From Carnimonas nigrificans ATCC BAA-78 (GTDB lineage: Bacteria > Pseudomonadota > Gammaproteobacteria > Pseudomonadales > Halomonadaceae): a DNA stretch of 64,000 nucleotides. The notes under the pieces are model-generated. The model searched no databases. It was not told the origin of the DNA and saw only the letters and a program-made list of their open reading frames with translations. Made by a program: the position numbers and the translations under genes. The DNA lies in assembly GCF_000526695.1 (NCBI RefSeq), contig NZ_JAGO01000016.1:110408-174407 (forward strand), given 5' to 3'. This document shows positions 16,964 through 27,294 of this stretch, piece after piece. Each line of letters opens with the position of its first letter. Within the stretch, counting starts at the first letter, position 1.

Positions 16964-19543
16964 ATGGAAGCACAGTACTCACCCGCCAGCGTTGAGCGCA
17001 CAGCACAGCAGTTTTGGGAAAAGAATCGCTGTTTCAAAGCGATCGAAGATGCCAATCGCGAAAAATATTACTGCCTGTGCATGTTTCCCTACCCCAGCGG
17101 CAAACTGCATATCGGCCACGTTCGCAACTACACGCTTGGCGATGTGATCGCTCGTTTTCAGCGCATGCAGGGCAAGAACGTCCTGCAACCGATGGGCTGG
17201 GATGCATTCGGCATGCCCGCCGAAAATGCTGCCATCAAGCATCAGGTAGCGCCCGCCAAGTGGACCTATTCGAATATCGCCGATATGCGCGATCAGTTGA
17301 AAGCGCTGGGCTTCGGCTACGACTGGGATCGTGAATTTGCCACCTGCGACCTCGACTACTACCGCTGGGAGCAGTGGTTTTTCACCAGGCTGGTCGAAAA
17401 GGGCCTGGTCTACAAGAAGAACTCTACCGTTAACTGGGACCCGGTCGATCAGACCGTACTGGCTAACGAGCAGGTGATCGACGGTCGTGGCTGGCGTTCC
17501 GGCGCCAAGGTCGAGCGGCGTGAAATTCCCCTGTGGTTTTTGAAGATTACCGATTACGCTGAAGAGCTTCTGGCGGATCTTGATAAGGTCGAGTGGCCTG
17601 AACAGGTCAAGACCATGCAGCGCAACTGGATCGGTAAATCGAAAGGCATCGAGCTGGACTTTGAAGTCCCGGATGTGGGTGAAGAGCTGCGCCGTCTGAC
17701 AGTATTCACCACGCGCCCCGACACCCTGATGGGCGTCACCTACGTGGGTATTTCAGCCGACCATCCGATTGCCAAGCGCGCGGGCGAAATCGACCCCACG
17801 ATCATGGAATTCTGCAAGGAGTGCCGTTCTGGCGGTACCTCCGAAGCCGACCTTGCCACCATGGAAAAACGGGGCATGGACACCGGCTATGTTGCCCGCC
17901 ACCCGATTACCGGCGCGGAAGTGCCCATCTATATCGCCAACTTCGTGCTGATGGAATACGGCACCGGTGCTGTCATGGCAGTGCCCGCCCACGATCAGCG
18001 TGACTGGGAATTTGCCAAAAAATACGACCTGCCCATCCAGCCGGTTATCGCCGATCTCGACGGCAACCAGCCTGATGTCAGCGAGGGTGCCTACACCGAA
18101 CACGGTCAGTTGATTAACTCGGGCGAGTTCGACGACATGCTGTTCGACGACGCCTTCACCGCGATTGCACGTCAGCTTGAGAAGGAAGAGAAAGGCCGCG
18201 TGCGCATCAACTTCCGCCTGCGTGACTGGGGTATCGCCCGCCAGCGTTACTGGGGTGCACCGATTCCGGTCAAGTATGGCGCCGAAGGCGAAACCGTACC
18301 GCTCACCGATGATGAGCTGCCGGTCGCTCTTCCCACCGAGGTTGAAATCGACGCCAGCGGCTCGCCGCTCAAGAAAATGCGCACCTTCTATGAGATGGGC
18401 GCTGGCTGGACCCGCGAAACCGACACCTTCGACACCTTTATGGAGTCTTCCTGGTACTACGCGCGCTTCTGCTGCTCGGACAACCAGGAAGCAATGCTCG
18501 ATGGGCGCGCCAACTACTGGCTGCCAGTTGATATCTATATCGGCGGTATCGAACACGCCATTTTGCACCTGCTCTATGCGCGCTTCTTCCACAAGCTGAT
18601 GCGCGATTTCGGCATGGTCGAAAGCGATGAGCCTTTCCAGCGCCTGCTCACCCAGGGGATGGTGATTGCCGACACCTACTACCGTAACAACGAAGACGGC
18701 AGCAAGGAGTGGTTCAATCCCCTTGATGTCACCGTTGAGCGGGATGAAAAAGGCAATGTAACGCAAGCCACGCTGATAGCCGATGGCGAGCCGGTTACTA
18801 TCGGCGGTACCGAGAAGATGTCGAAATCGAAGAACAACGGCGTCGATCCCCAGTCGTTGATCAACCGCTTCGGTGCCGACACGGTGCGTCTCTTTATCAT
18901 GTTTGCCGCGCCCCCCGAACAATCCCTTGAATGGTCCGATTCAGGCGTTGAAGGTGCTCACCGCTTCCTCAAGCGTCTGTGGAAAATCACCTTCGATCAT
19001 ATCCAGCACGGTGAGCCAGGCCATATCGTCTCCGCTGAACTGAACGATGCACAGCGCGAGCTGCGGCGCAAAACCCACGAGACCATCAAGAAGTGTACCG
19101 ATGACATTGGTCGTCGTACCACGTTCAATACGGCCATCGCTGCGGTCATGGAGCTGACCAACGCGCTTGGCAAGCTCAACGACGATACCCTGCAAGGGCT
19201 GGCGGTATCCCGTGAAGCCGTTGAAGCGTGCGTTATCTTGCTGTCACCGATCACTCCTCATATCTGTCACACCCTGTGGCAGGAGCTGGGCCACACCACC
19301 GCACTGATTGATGCGCCGTGGCCGCAGGTCGATGAAAAAGCGCTGAAACGGGATTCGATGACACTGGCGGTACAGGTCAACGGCAAGCTGCGTGCCAAGC
19401 TGGAACTGCCCGCGGATGCCGATCAGGTCACCATTGAATGTGAAGCGCTCTCCCATGAAAACGTGCGCCGACACGTCGAGGGCAAAAGCATCAACAAGGT
19501 GATTGTCATTCCCGGCAAGCTGGTGAACATCGTCGCTAGCTGA
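16964..19543 (+). CDS. leuS: Leucyl-tRNA synthetase
   Basis: 859-residue class I synthetase (E. coli 860). The HIGH motif is at residues 49-52 ([16 protein letters not shown]), and the KMSKS loop is at 618-622 ([13 protein letters not shown]). The CP1 editing domain holds the conserved threonine-rich [13 protein letters not shown] segment and the [11 protein letters not shown] aspartate region. The C-terminal anticodon and extension domains end [15 protein letters not shown]...[14 protein letters not shown] 239-base spacer precedes it. It is followed by lptE and holA, the usual order. Confidence 0.98.
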   Translation: MEAQYSPASVERTAQQFWEKNRCFKAIEDANREKYYCLCMFPYPSGKLHIGHVRNYTLGDVIARFQRMQGKNVLQPMGWDAFGMPAENAAIKHQVAPAKWTYSNIADMRDQLKALGFGYDWDREFATCDLDYYRWEQWFFTRLVEKGLVYKKNSTVNWDPVDQTVLANEQVIDGRGWRSGAKVERREIPLWFLKITDYAEELLADLDKVEWPEQVKTMQRNWIGKSKGIELDFEVPDVGEELRRLTVFTTRPDTLMGVTYVGISADHPIAKRAGEIDPTIMEFCKECRSGGTSEADLATMEKRGMDTGYVARHPITGAEVPIYIANFVLMEYGTGAVMAVPAHDQRDWEFAKKYDLPIQPVIADLDGNQPDVSEGAYTEHGQLINSGEFDDMLFDDAFTAIARQLEKEEKGRVRINFRLRDWGIARQRYWGAPIPVKYGAEGETVPLTDDELPVALPTEVEIDASGSPLKKMRTFYEMGAGWTRETDTFDTFMESSWYYARFCCSDNQEAMLDGRANYWLPVDIYIGGIEHAILHLLYARFFHKLMRDFGMVESDEPFQRLLTQGMVIADTYYRNNEDGSKEWFNPLDVTVERDEKGNVTQATLIADGEPVTIGGTEKMSKSKNNGVDPQSLINRFGADTVRLFIMFAAPPEQSLEWSDSGVEGAHRFLKRLWKITFDHIQHGEPGHIVSAELNDAQRELRRKTHETIKKCTDDIGRRTTFNTAIAAVMELTNALGKLNDDTLQGLAVSREAVEACVILLSPITPHICHTLWQELGHTTALIDAPWPQVDEKALKRDSMTLAVQVNGKLRAKLELPADADQVTIECEALSHENVRRHVEGKSINKVIVIPGKLVNIVAS

Positions 19544-19646
19544 TGCCATCGGACAAGCTGTCCAGTGTGGCTTTAATCGCCTTGTGCAACGGTATATCTA
19601 GCGGTCGCCCCAGCGCGGCCGCCAGCAACATTCAAGGAGACGTCGC

Positions 19647-20219
19647 TTGACTCGATCAACTCAACATCGCCGCAATTCTCTGGTGGCCGCGGTATTGGCA
19701 GGATCACTGTGTACCCTCACCCTGAGCGGCTGTGGTTTCCAGCTACGCGGTGTCGGTGAAGGATCAGGGCCTATCGTGCAGCATTTGCAGCTCAACATTC
19801 AGTCAGACACCCCCCAAAACCAGCTGGCGCGTGAGCTGCGTCAACGCCTCGAAACCGCTGGCGTCAGCATCGACGATTCAGCCAACCTTGAGCTGAACGT
19901 GGGTACACCCTCCTACGATGAAAGCCAGATTGGCTACGGTGGTTCCGGCGGCAATCAGGAGCGTAATATCGCACTGCGCGTGCCCTACTCGGTACAGCGC
20001 ATGTCCGATGGCGCCTATGTCATTGACGGCCAGGTCGTGCAGGTCAACGGCACCTATAACACCAGCACCAGCCAGCTACTGCAGCGCGATCAGGAGCGTG
20101 AGCAGTTGCAGCGCCGCTTGTCCCGTGAAGCCGCCAGCCAATTGGTAGAGCGTCTGCGCGCTATTTCTGCCAGCTCCAACGCGCAAGAATCAGCAGCCTC
20201 CACCTCCACGGCCCAATGA
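19647..20219 (+). CDS. lptE: LPS-assembly lipoprotein LptE
   Basis: 190-residue outer-membrane lipoprotein that plugs the LptD barrel and helps insert LPS in the outer leaflet. The signal peptide ends in lipobox LTLSGC, with the acylated cysteine at C29 and the mature start CGFQLRG typical of LptE. The C-terminal third is Gln/Arg-rich and ends in a low-complexity Ala/Ser tail. Start is TTG, with AAGGAG seven bases upstream. The stop overlaps the holA ATG by four bases. It is somewhat shorter on motif than on context, but both agree. Confidence 0.93.
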   Translation: MTRSTQHRRNSLVAAVLAGSLCTLTLSGCGFQLRGVGEGSGPIVQHLQLNIQSDTPQNQLARELRQRLETAGVSIDDSANLELNVGTPSYDESQIGYGGSGGNQERNIALRVPYSVQRMSDGAYVIDGQVVQVNGTYNTSTSQLLQRDQEREQLQRRLSREAASQLVERLRAISASSNAQESAASTSTAQ

Positions 20220-21280
20220 AGGTATTTCCTGACAAGCTTGGCGATCAGCTTTCCAACAAACAGCTCGCACCGGTGTTTATCGTCGCCGGTGACGAGCCGC
20301 TCCTGCATATGGAAGCCTGCGACGCCATACGTCGTGCAGCGCGTGACAGCGGTGCCGACGAGCGCGAAATTCTTGAGGTCGAGTCAGGCTTCAACTGGGG
20401 CCAACTGGTCGAAACCTCGCAGTCGCTGTCGCTCTTCTCTTCCAGACGCTTGATTGAGCTACGCCTCGGCACTCACTCACCGGGTCAGGAAGGGGCCAAG
20501 GCGCTGGAAGCCTACGCTGCCAATGCCAAACACAGTGACGACGTACTGTTGATCAGTGCTGGCCGCCTTGATTACCGCACCCAGCAGAGCAAATGGTTCA
20601 AGACGCTGGATGCACAGGGCATTTTTGTGCCGGTCTGGCCGATTGACTTCAAACGCCTGCACTACTGGATTGCCGATCGCGCCCGCCACTATCAGCTGGA
20701 GCTATCCAGCGAGGCGTGCCACTCGCTGGCCGAGCGCTACGAAGGAAATCTGCTGGCACTGGATCAGTCGCTGATCAAGCTGCAATTGCTCCATCCCCCG
20801 CACAGTCGTCTGGGGCTTGATGAGATCGAAGGCGATACGGGCGACGGTGCCCGTTTTGATGTTTTCACTCTGACCGACGCCTGTATCAGCGGCGATCGCG
20901 GTCGTGCATTGCGCATTGTGGCCGGCTTGCGTGCTGAAGGCATCGAAGCCCCCATCGTGCTGTGGGCGCTCACTCGTGAATTGCGAACCCTGCTCTCGCT
21001 GCGCCAGCACATGGATCAGGGACAGAGTTTCGAACACGCCTGCAAGCAGCATAAGCCGATGATTATCGAGCGCCGCCGCCCGGCCTATCAGGGCGCCCTG
21101 AAACGTCTACCGCGCATGCGTTTGCACCGGCTGTTAACCTTCTGCCAACGGCTCGACCTGGCAGTGAAAGGGGCAACGTCCATTCCGCTGTGGGACGGGC
21201 TGTCAGATGTCGCGCTAACGCTTGCAGGCGGGCGAGGGTTGCTCTGTGAATGGCGCGAAGCCTATCGAAGCACAGGCTAA
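20216..21280 (+). CDS. holA: DNA polymerase III delta subunit
   Basis: 354 residues (E. coli 343). Delta is the wrench of the clamp loader that opens the beta sliding clamp. Recognisable family stretches are APVFIVAGDEPLLHMEACDAIR near the N-terminus and the beta-binding region around residues 65-85 (SLSLFSSRRLIELRL). The helical C-terminal collar domain includes RAEGIEAPIVLWALTRELRTL. It is translationally coupled to lptE by ATGA overlap, as in most gammaproteobacteria. Confidence 0.95.
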   Translation: MKVFPDKLGDQLSNKQLAPVFIVAGDEPLLHMEACDAIRRAARDSGADEREILEVESGFNWGQLVETSQSLSLFSSRRLIELRLGTHSPGQEGAKALEAYAANAKHSDDVLLISAGRLDYRTQQSKWFKTLDAQGIFVPVWPIDFKRLHYWIADRARHYQLELSSEACHSLAERYEGNLLALDQSLIKLQLLHPPHSRLGLDEIEGDTGDGARFDVFTLTDACISGDRGRALRIVAGLRAEGIEAPIVLWALTRELRTLLSLRQHMDQGQSFEHACKQHKPMIIERRRPAYQGALKRLPRMRLHRLLTFCQRLDLAVKGATSIPLWDGLSDVALTLAGGRGLLCEWREAYRSTG

Positions 21281-21346
21281 TGTCATTCCCATGATCGTTA
21301 CGCATGAACCAAATGCTGTCACAGCACTCAATATGAGAGTCGGCAA

Positions 21347-21365
21347 GGTAGCGTTACTCGCTACC
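21347..21365 (+). terminator. Hairpin after holA, weak terminator candidate
   Basis: GGTAGCG and CGCTACC form a 7-bp stem with a 5-base loop about 65 bases after the holA stop. No U-tract follows. The rest of the 276-base holA-marR spacer shows no gene. Confidence 0.3.
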
Positions 21366-21556
21366 GAACTGCCTTAAGGCTGGCGTATCAGGGGAAGCAC
21401 GCCCCCCTTCGCTATTTCGCAGTGTCTTGAAAGGTACTGGCAGGCATAAGCCGGATGAGCCTCAATGTAGCGATTAAGTACCTCTGACATAGCTTCGGGC
21501 AAGAACTAAAATCAAGACACATACACAGTTGTTACTATCCTTGATGCACATGGATT

Positions 21557-22024
21557 ATGACCAGTTCTCACGATAGCCGCGCTGCCAAAGCGGAAAAAAT
21601 TGGCCAACACATCGCTCGTTTTCCACGCCAATGGCGTGCCGTGCTGGATAGCAAACTGGCACCGCTGGGGCTGACGCAAACCCGCTGGGTAACGCTTTAC
21701 TGCCTTGCCAAAGGCGGCGAAGGCGCTGTCCAGCGTGAATTGGCCGCCATTATCGGGGTCGAAGCGCCTTCACTGGTGCGCACACTGGACCAGCTTGCCG
21801 AGCAGGGGCTGATTGAACGTCGCCAATGCGGCGATGACCGACGTTCAAAGCGCGTCTACCTGACCGCCAACGCCACGCCCTTGATCAAGAAGATGGAAAC
21901 CATTGTGCGCACTACCCGCATGGAGCTGCTGCAAGGTCTCGATGACGAGGATATCGACACACTGATCAATCTCATTGATAAGCTCGATCAGAATTGCGCG
22001 CAGCTGCTCGACCACAAACGCTAG
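21557..22024 (+). CDS. MarR-family transcriptional regulator, SlyA-like
   Basis: 155-residue winged-helix regulator. The recognition region AAIIGVEAPSLVRTLDQLAEQGLIERR and the wing DDRRSKRVYLT are typical of SlyA. The start GLTQTRWVTLYCLAKG also matches that group. SlyA-type proteins are dimers that often activate virulence or stress genes by antagonising H-NS and respond to small aromatic ligands. Targets cannot be read here. A universal stress protein gene follows after 138 bases and could be linked. An internal start is possible. Confidence 0.85.
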   Translation: MTSSHDSRAAKAEKIGQHIARFPRQWRAVLDSKLAPLGLTQTRWVTLYCLAKGGEGAVQRELAAIIGVEAPSLVRTLDQLAEQGLIERRQCGDDRRSKRVYLTANATPLIKKMETIVRTTRMELLQGLDDEDIDTLINLIDKLDQNCAQLLDHKR

Positions 22025-22162
22025 GCCGTGCGTGCCGTACACGCAGACAGATCACTTCCCGCCATTGGCCCCTTCTTTGAGGGGCCGATAGCCCGCACAC
22101 TTCCTGCATATTGTCAGGAACCCAGCGCATCCCAGTTTTCAGCAACGGATGGAAAAAGCTCC

Positions 22163-22621
22163 ATGACCTCTCTTTATCAACATATCGCCGTTGCCGTCGA
22201 TCTTACCGACGAATCGCGCCATGTCATTGATCAGGCGATCATGATCGCCCAGCGCACCGGAGCCAGGCTCTCGGTAGTGCACACCCTGGGTGAAGTCAGC
22301 ACCACCTACGGCGCAGACGACTCGATAAACGTGGATACATTGCGTCAGCAGCTCACCGAGCACGCCCATGCACGCCTGCAAGAGCTTGCCTTTCCCTATG
22401 GCATCAATACCGATCAGCTCTATATTCTTGGCGGCCAGGCCGACACCGCCATCAAAACCTTTGCCACCGATCATCAGGCAGATCTGATTGTGGTGGGGTC
22501 TCATGGACGCACGGGGTGGGCACTTATGCTCGGCTCGACCAGCGCTGATGTGCTACGCAATGCTGAGTGCGACGTGCTGGCGGTCAAGGTGCAAGGTGTT
22601 CAGCAGGAGCCGGTCGATTAA
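22163..22621 (+). CDS. Universal stress protein (UspA family, ATP-binding type)
   Basis: 152-residue single UspA domain. It opens YQHIAVAVDLTDESRHV and carries the ATP-binding G-2x-G-9x-G-S/T pattern in VVGSHGRTGWALMLGSTSADVL. That places it with the nucleotide-binding (UspFG-like) rather than the UspA subgroup. Such proteins are induced by starvation, oxidants or membrane stress. The start at 22163 has GGAAAAAGC upstream. A strong terminator follows at 22693. Confidence 0.9.
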   Translation: MTSLYQHIAVAVDLTDESRHVIDQAIMIAQRTGARLSVVHTLGEVSTTYGADDSINVDTLRQQLTEHAHARLQELAFPYGINTDQLYILGGQADTAIKTFATDHQADLIVVGSHGRTGWALMLGSTSADVLRNAECDVLAVKVQGVQQEPVD

Positions 22622-22692
22622 ACACACACTGGCGTATCTCGCAGCAGTGACAGCGGCCCCTTCTCTGGCCCATAAAAAGCGGTCATAAAAAA

Positions 22693-22725
22693 CAGGGCAC
22701 GGCCCCCTTGGGTAACCGTGCCCTG
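22693..22725. terminator. Bidirectional terminator between UspA and Uup genes
   Basis: Perfect 10-bp stem CAGGGCACGG/CCGTGCCCTG with a 13-base loop. The left flank is six A (a T-run for the minus strand) and the right flank is CCTTTCTT, so it can serve both converging genes. Confidence 0.85.
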
Positions 22726-22746
22726 CCTTTCTTGCCGTTCAGCCTG

Positions 22747-24708
22747 CTACTCTTCGCCGGTCCTCATCTCTTCCAACGCCATCCAGCGCTCCATGCGCGT
22801 TTCGAGGTGCGCTTGCCGCTCACCCAGCGTTGCCAGCGTGGCCTGTACGGCCTCCTGATCGTTCTGATAGAAGTCAGCAGCGCCGATGCGCGCTTCCAGT
22901 TCAGCGATCTCGGTTTCGAGTGCTTCGATTTCAGCAGGAAGTCCATCCAGCTCCCGCTGTAGCTTATAGGAGAGCTTGCGCGGTTTAGCAGCAGTACTAT
23001 TGGCGCTCTTGGCCGGTGGCTGCTCGGCAGCCTTGCGTTCGCTCCCTTTATCGGTAGTCAGAGAGGCATCCGCTGAGGTTTTGCCGCTTCCCAGATCACC
23101 GGGAGCCGGAGGAAGACGCCCCCCCTGACGCTGCCAGTCGCTGAAGCCGCCCACGTAATCACGCACCACGCCATCGCCTTCAAAGGCCAGTACGCTGGTG
23201 ACCACGTTATCCATGAAGGCGCGATCGTGACTGACCAGCAGCAGCGTGCCATCAAAGGTGAGCAGCAGCTCTTCCAGCAGCTCAAGCGTTTCGACATCCA
23301 GATCGTTGGTCGGCTCATCAAGCACCAGCACGTTCGCCGGCTGGGTAAAGAGTTTCGCCAGCAGCAGACGGTTGGATTCCCCCCCTGACAACGCGTGCAC
23401 CGGCTGACGAGCACGCTGCGGGCTAAACAGGAAGTCTTGCAGGTAGCTCATGACGTGGCGCTGACGACCGCCCACGGTGACATGATCGCTCCCCTGTGCC
23501 AGGTTGTCGTACACCGTGGCGTCCATGTCCAGCCCCGCGCGCAGCTGATCGAAATAGGCCACCGACATTTTAGTGCCTAGCTGCACCTTGCCTTCGCTGG
23601 GCGCCAGTTCCCCCAGCATGATCTTGAGCAGCGTCGTTTTACCGGCACCGTTGCGCCCGATCAAGCCAATGCGATCACCACGCTGCACTTCAAGGCTCAA
23701 GTCGCGAATAACGTATTCGCCCTCGTTGCGCCCAGGCACGCGGAAGCTGACGTTTTGCAACTCGACCACCCGCTTGCCGCTACGCTCGCCGCTATCCACT
23801 TCAATTTTTGCCGTGCCCTGACGTTCACGACGCTGTGAGCGCTCCTCGCGCAACTGCTTGAGCGCACGCACTCGGCCTTCGTTGCGGGTACGGCGCGCCT
23901 TGATGCCCTGCCGAATCCACGCCTCTTCCTGCGCCAGTTTCTTATCGAACTGCGCCTGCTCACGCGCTTCTATTTCAAGCTCGTGGGCGCGGGTCTGCTG
24001 GTAATTGTCAAAATCGCCGGGATAGCGTCTGAGCTGACCACGATCCAGCTCAAGAATAGCGGTGGCAACACGGTTCAGGAAGGCGCGGTCGTGGGTCACG
24101 AACAGCACCGCACCGCGAAATGCCTGTAGCTGCTCTTCAAGCCAAACGATGGTGTCGAGATCCAAATGGTTGGTCGGTTCGTCCAACAGCAGCAGATCAG
24201 GCTCGGCCACCAGCGCACGCGCCAGAGCAACGCGCCGCCGCCAGCCGCCGGAAAGCCCTTCCATCATCGCGGCACCAGGCAGCCCCAGGCGTTCCAGCAC
24301 GTTGTCGATGCGCTGATGAAATGACCAGCCGTCGAGCGCTTCAAGGCGCTCCTGTAGCGTTGCCAGACGTGTCATGTCGGGTTCGGCGGCGGCCACCAGC
24401 TGATCGTATTCGCTCAACAAGCGCCCCACTTCAGGCAGCCCTTCAGCGACCACGTCAAAGATGCGTCGCCCTTCCGCGGCGGGCAGATCCTGGGCCAGCA
24501 CACCGACACGCAGCTCGGCACTGCGGCGCACCAGACCATCATCAGGCTGGATCGTGCCGTCAATCAACGCCATCAGCGTCGATTTGCCGGCCCCATTACG
24601 GCCAATCAACGCCAGCCGCTCGCCGCGCTCAATGGTCAAGGCAGCGTTATCAAGCAGTACATCGGGGCCATAGGCAAGATGTACCGCATCGAGTTGGAGC
24701 AGGCTCAT
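22747..24708 (-). CDS. uup: ABC-F ATPase Uup
   Basis: 653 residues with two ABC ATPase domains and no membrane segments. First Walker A is GRNGAGKSTL near residue 37, first signature GLSGGWRRR. Second Walker A is GRNGAGKTTL and second signature ALSGGESNR. The EQ2-type DEPTNHLDLDT and DEPTNDLDVET blocks mark ABC-F proteins. The Lys/Ala/Ser-rich linker and the C-terminal coiled coil (EIEALETEIAELEARI) are characteristic of Uup rather than EttA or YheS. ABC-F proteins act on ribosomes; E. coli Uup affects ribosome assembly and precise transposon excision. The start at 24708 has AGAGGAA upstream. Confidence 0.92.
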   Translation of the reverse strand: MSLLQLDAVHLAYGPDVLLDNAALTIERGERLALIGRNGAGKSTLMALIDGTIQPDDGLVRRSAELRVGVLAQDLPAAEGRRIFDVVAEGLPEVGRLLSEYDQLVAAAEPDMTRLATLQERLEALDGWSFHQRIDNVLERLGLPGAAMMEGLSGGWRRRVALARALVAEPDLLLLDEPTNHLDLDTIVWLEEQLQAFRGAVLFVTHDRAFLNRVATAILELDRGQLRRYPGDFDNYQQTRAHELEIEAREQAQFDKKLAQEEAWIRQGIKARRTRNEGRVRALKQLREERSQRRERQGTAKIEVDSGERSGKRVVELQNVSFRVPGRNEGEYVIRDLSLEVQRGDRIGLIGRNGAGKTTLLKIMLGELAPSEGKVQLGTKMSVAYFDQLRAGLDMDATVYDNLAQGSDHVTVGGRQRHVMSYLQDFLFSPQRARQPVHALSGGESNRLLLAKLFTQPANVLVLDEPTNDLDVETLELLEELLLTFDGTLLLVSHDRAFMDNVVTSVLAFEGDGVVRDYVGGFSDWQRQGGRLPPAPGDLGSGKTSADASLTTDKGSERKAAEQPPAKSANSTAAKPRKLSYKLQRELDGLPAEIEALETEIAELEARIGAADFYQNDQEAVQATLATLGERQAHLETRMERWMALEEMRTGEE

Positions 24709-24874
24709 CGCGAGCGTTCCTCTTGGTAAGTCATGATAAAGGGCATGGATTGTACCTGATCGCGCCCCCAAGCCGAACCGTAAGGTGTAGAATCGGCGCC
24801 CAAATCAAGGCAACGCTACCATGCGCCAGCCTCATGTTGTCGATCCAACCGTCTGCTGCCGATCAAGGAGAAAT

Positions 24875-25717
24875 ATGTCACCGCTCGCTGAGGAAAACCG
24901 CATCGTATCCCCTGCTCCCCTGGTCGATATTGGCGCCAACCTGACCCACGAGAGCTTCAGCGATGATATAGAAGCGGTGCTTGAACGCGCATACGCTGCG
25001 GGGGTAGAGACACTGGTGCTGACCGGCACGGATGCGGCGAGCATCGACGCTTCCATTGCGCTGAGAGAACGATTTGATGATAGCGAAGCGACGCTGCCTG
25101 CGCTGCGCTCGACCGCGGGCGCGCATCCTCATCATGCCAGTGAATGGACTCCGGCTCTTGAGCGCCAGATTCGCGATGCAGTGGCGCAGCCGGGAGTGAT
25201 CGCGGTAGGCGAATGCGGGCTCGACTTCAACCGTAACTACAGCAGCGAGCGGGAGCAGCTCAACGCCTTTGAAGCGCAGCTACAGATAGCCGCTGAACTC
25301 AAACTGCCGCTGTTTTTGCATGAACGCGACGCCAGCCGCCCCATGTTCGATATTCTGAAACAGTGGCGCGATGATCTTTCACGGGCAGTCATTCACTGCT
25401 TCACAGGGGACCGCACAACTCTCTACCGCTACCTGGATCTCGATCTCTATATTGGCGTTACCGGCTGGCTGTGCGATGAGAGGCGCGGCGGTGATCTGCG
25501 CGATGCACTTCCGGAAATTCCGCCCAACCGCCTGATGATCGAAACCGACTGCCCCTATCTGCTGCCGCGTCACCTGCCCGGCAAGGTAAAGGCTCGCCGC
25601 CACGAACCCGCCCTGCTGCCATGGATATGCCGTGAAGCCGCTCGGTTACGAGGCGTGTCGGAAAAAACGCTGGCTGAATCCACTACCGCCACGGCCAGCG
25701 ACTTCTTCGCGCTATAA
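24875..25717 (+). CDS. TatD-family metal-dependent DNase
   Basis: 280-residue TIM-barrel hydrolase. It starts LVDIGANLTHESF (metal-binding motif near the N-terminus), then VGECGLDFNRNYS, FLHERDA, VIHCFTG and IETDCPYLLPR, all standard TatD metal ligand blocks. TatD and its paralogues YcfH/YjjV are 3'-5' exonucleases or DNases active in repair. The N-terminal DIGANL wording fits TatD better than YcfH. The ATG at 24875 has AAGGAG four bases upstream. It is divergent from uup. Confidence 0.92.
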   Translation: MSPLAEENRIVSPAPLVDIGANLTHESFSDDIEAVLERAYAAGVETLVLTGTDAASIDASIALRERFDDSEATLPALRSTAGAHPHHASEWTPALERQIRDAVAQPGVIAVGECGLDFNRNYSSEREQLNAFEAQLQIAAELKLPLFLHERDASRPMFDILKQWRDDLSRAVIHCFTGDRTTLYRYLDLDLYIGVTGWLCDERRGGDLRDALPEIPPNRLMIETDCPYLLPRHLPGKVKARRHEPALLPWICREAARLRGVSEKTLAESTTATASDFFAL

Positions 25718-25946
25718 CCCAAGGTGCGCAGGCTTGCGTTTGCTCACCCAGCACGGTGACAATTCGTTATTCGCACCGAGCCGCTTCAGCCGTCGTTACC
25801 ATGCTGAGCCAGTGCACCGGCCAGCCCTCAACAGCACCCAGATGCCGTGTTATCGACAGCCAGGCGGCTGGCGCTCTATTGGCATCAACCACATTGCAAT
25901 CGCCTCACTATGGCGGTCACCACTTACGCTATCGAAGGATTTCATC

Positions 25947-26462
25947 ATGCCCTCTAGCCGCTCAGGACTGCCCGGCTTTCTTCATATCGCAACGGGCGAT
26001 GGCGCTCTGCCGGTTGCCATTGCGTGGAGCCTGAAGGATGGCCGCATCAAACACACCTTGATTCAGCCACTGGAAAGCTGGCTCGAAGAGGAAGATATCG
26101 GGCTGGAAGGCTTCGATGAATCGAACCTTTATGGCATGGGCGTAAGCCCGCTGGATGTGATTCGCGAGCTGGAGATGGATCACGACAGCGAAACGCTCTA
26201 CGTCACCGGCACCAGCGATGAAGAAGGCGCGCTGGAGCGCATCTACACGGAATATGGGCTAAACCCAGTGGTGGAGCTGGCTAACGCCTGGCAACTTTAC
26301 ACCCAGCTTGACCGCGAACAGTGGGAAGAGGAGCGTCGCGAGCTTTTTGAGGAGCGCGGCCTCAGCCCGATGCACCCCGAGCATGAAGTCGAAGCGATGC
26401 TCTTTCTGCACCAGCGCTTTGCCGACGAATGGCCCGAAGATGCCCCGCCCCGCGAGCAGTAA
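25947..26462 (+). CDS. Degenerate DnaQ-like (RNase H fold) exonuclease-related protein
   Basis: 171-residue protein with no clear family name. By eye it aligns with small stand-alone DEDD 3'-5' exonucleases: strand 1 (GFLHIATGDGALPVAIAWSL), strand 2 and 3 (DGRIKHTLIQPLESW), the helix SNLYGMGVSPLDVIREL in place of the usual ALHGLSR, then LYVTGTSDEEGALERIYTEYG, and a C-terminal HPEHEVEAMLFLHQRF in place of the exo III HxxxxDV. The acidic catalytic residues appear replaced (D/E to H/A in motif I, D to T in motif II, D to E in motif III). It is therefore probably inactive or has a new role. Start at ATG 25947 with GAAGGA upstream. The C-terminal half is unusually acidic. Alternative: an unrelated lineage-specific protein. 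Confidence 0.55.
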   Translation: MPSSRSGLPGFLHIATGDGALPVAIAWSLKDGRIKHTLIQPLESWLEEEDIGLEGFDESNLYGMGVSPLDVIRELEMDHDSETLYVTGTSDEEGALERIYTEYGLNPVVELANAWQLYTQLDREQWEEERRELFEERGLSPMHPEHEVEAMLFLHQRFADEWPEDAPPREQ

Positions 26463-26487
26463 GAGATTATCCCAATCTAAAACGTTA

Positions 26488-27072
26488 TCAGGGCGGTGTG
26501 CCGCGTTGCGCAAAGATCGCGTGTGCCGCCTGTAGCGCTTCCGCCTCGCTACGCTGCTGCCCAAAGCGCAGCTTCAACGCTTCGCACAGCACGGCGACCC
26601 TGACCGGAAGCCCGTACTCCCGCCGCTCTCTGGCGCGTGCTTCCACCTTTTCCAGAAAAGCATCGCGATCGACTTCCACGTCAGGATTCAGATTATCCAC
26701 GCTAACGTTGAAGCGACGCCCACACGCCTGGGTCAACAGCAGTTCAATCGCTTGCGGCTCTACTTCTGCCTGCTCAAATACTTCTTGCTGCTGCTGGCTA
26801 CGCCCATCCGGAATGTACCAGTAGCCGAAATCCTCCTGCTGGCGGCGAGCCGGCCCCGCTACGCACCAGTGGCTGATCTCGTGCAGCGCGCTGGCAAAAT
26901 AACCGTGGGCAAAGATAATCCGGTGATGGTCGTGTTGCGCATCGGCAGGCAGATAGATCGGTTCATCCTTGCCGCGCACCAGACGCGTGCAATAGCGCTC
27001 AGCAAACATCGCATCGAACAGCGATATCAAACGCTCTACCTGCGCGCTCTCATCTTCGATGTCGTTGCTCAT
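26488..27072 (-). CDS. epmC: Elongation factor P hydroxylase EpmC
   Basis: 194 residues, matching E. coli YfcM/EpmC (182). It hydroxylates the beta-lysylated lysine of EF-P in the EpmABC pathway. The metal motif HEISHWC is at residues 64-70, with H64 and H68, and the following FGYWYIPDGRS block is diagnostic of the family. The gene converges with the exonuclease-like gene, with only 25 bases between stops. epmA, epmB and efp are not in this window. Confidence 0.92.
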   Translation of the reverse strand: MSNDIEDESAQVERLISLFDAMFAERYCTRLVRGKDEPIYLPADAQHDHHRIIFAHGYFASALHEISHWCVAGPARRQQEDFGYWYIPDGRSQQQQEVFEQAEVEPQAIELLLTQACGRRFNVSVDNLNPDVEVDRDAFLEKVEARARERREYGLPVRVAVLCEALKLRFGQQRSEAEALQAAHAIFAQRGTPP

Positions 27073-27294
27073 AACCTCTTCCTCCTACATCCTCCCAAAC
27101 AAGGCGCAGCAGTATAGCGAACCCAGTTCGCTTCTCACATGGCAGTAACGCTTCGAAGATAGCGGGCGAATGAAGTCGCCCTGCTCCTTGTCCTCTCCTG
27201 GTCTTTGGTCATGCTCCTGGGGTAAGCGTTTGATCACACGAACGCTCAGCACCTCTGGTACACTGCCGCCCTCGATATTTGCCTGAGTTTTCCC

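Noticed and set aside
17753..18922. Long open frame antisense to leuS (389 codons)
   Set aside because: It lies fully inside leuS on the other strand, has no family-like sequence or ribosome site, and arises from the codon bias of leuS.
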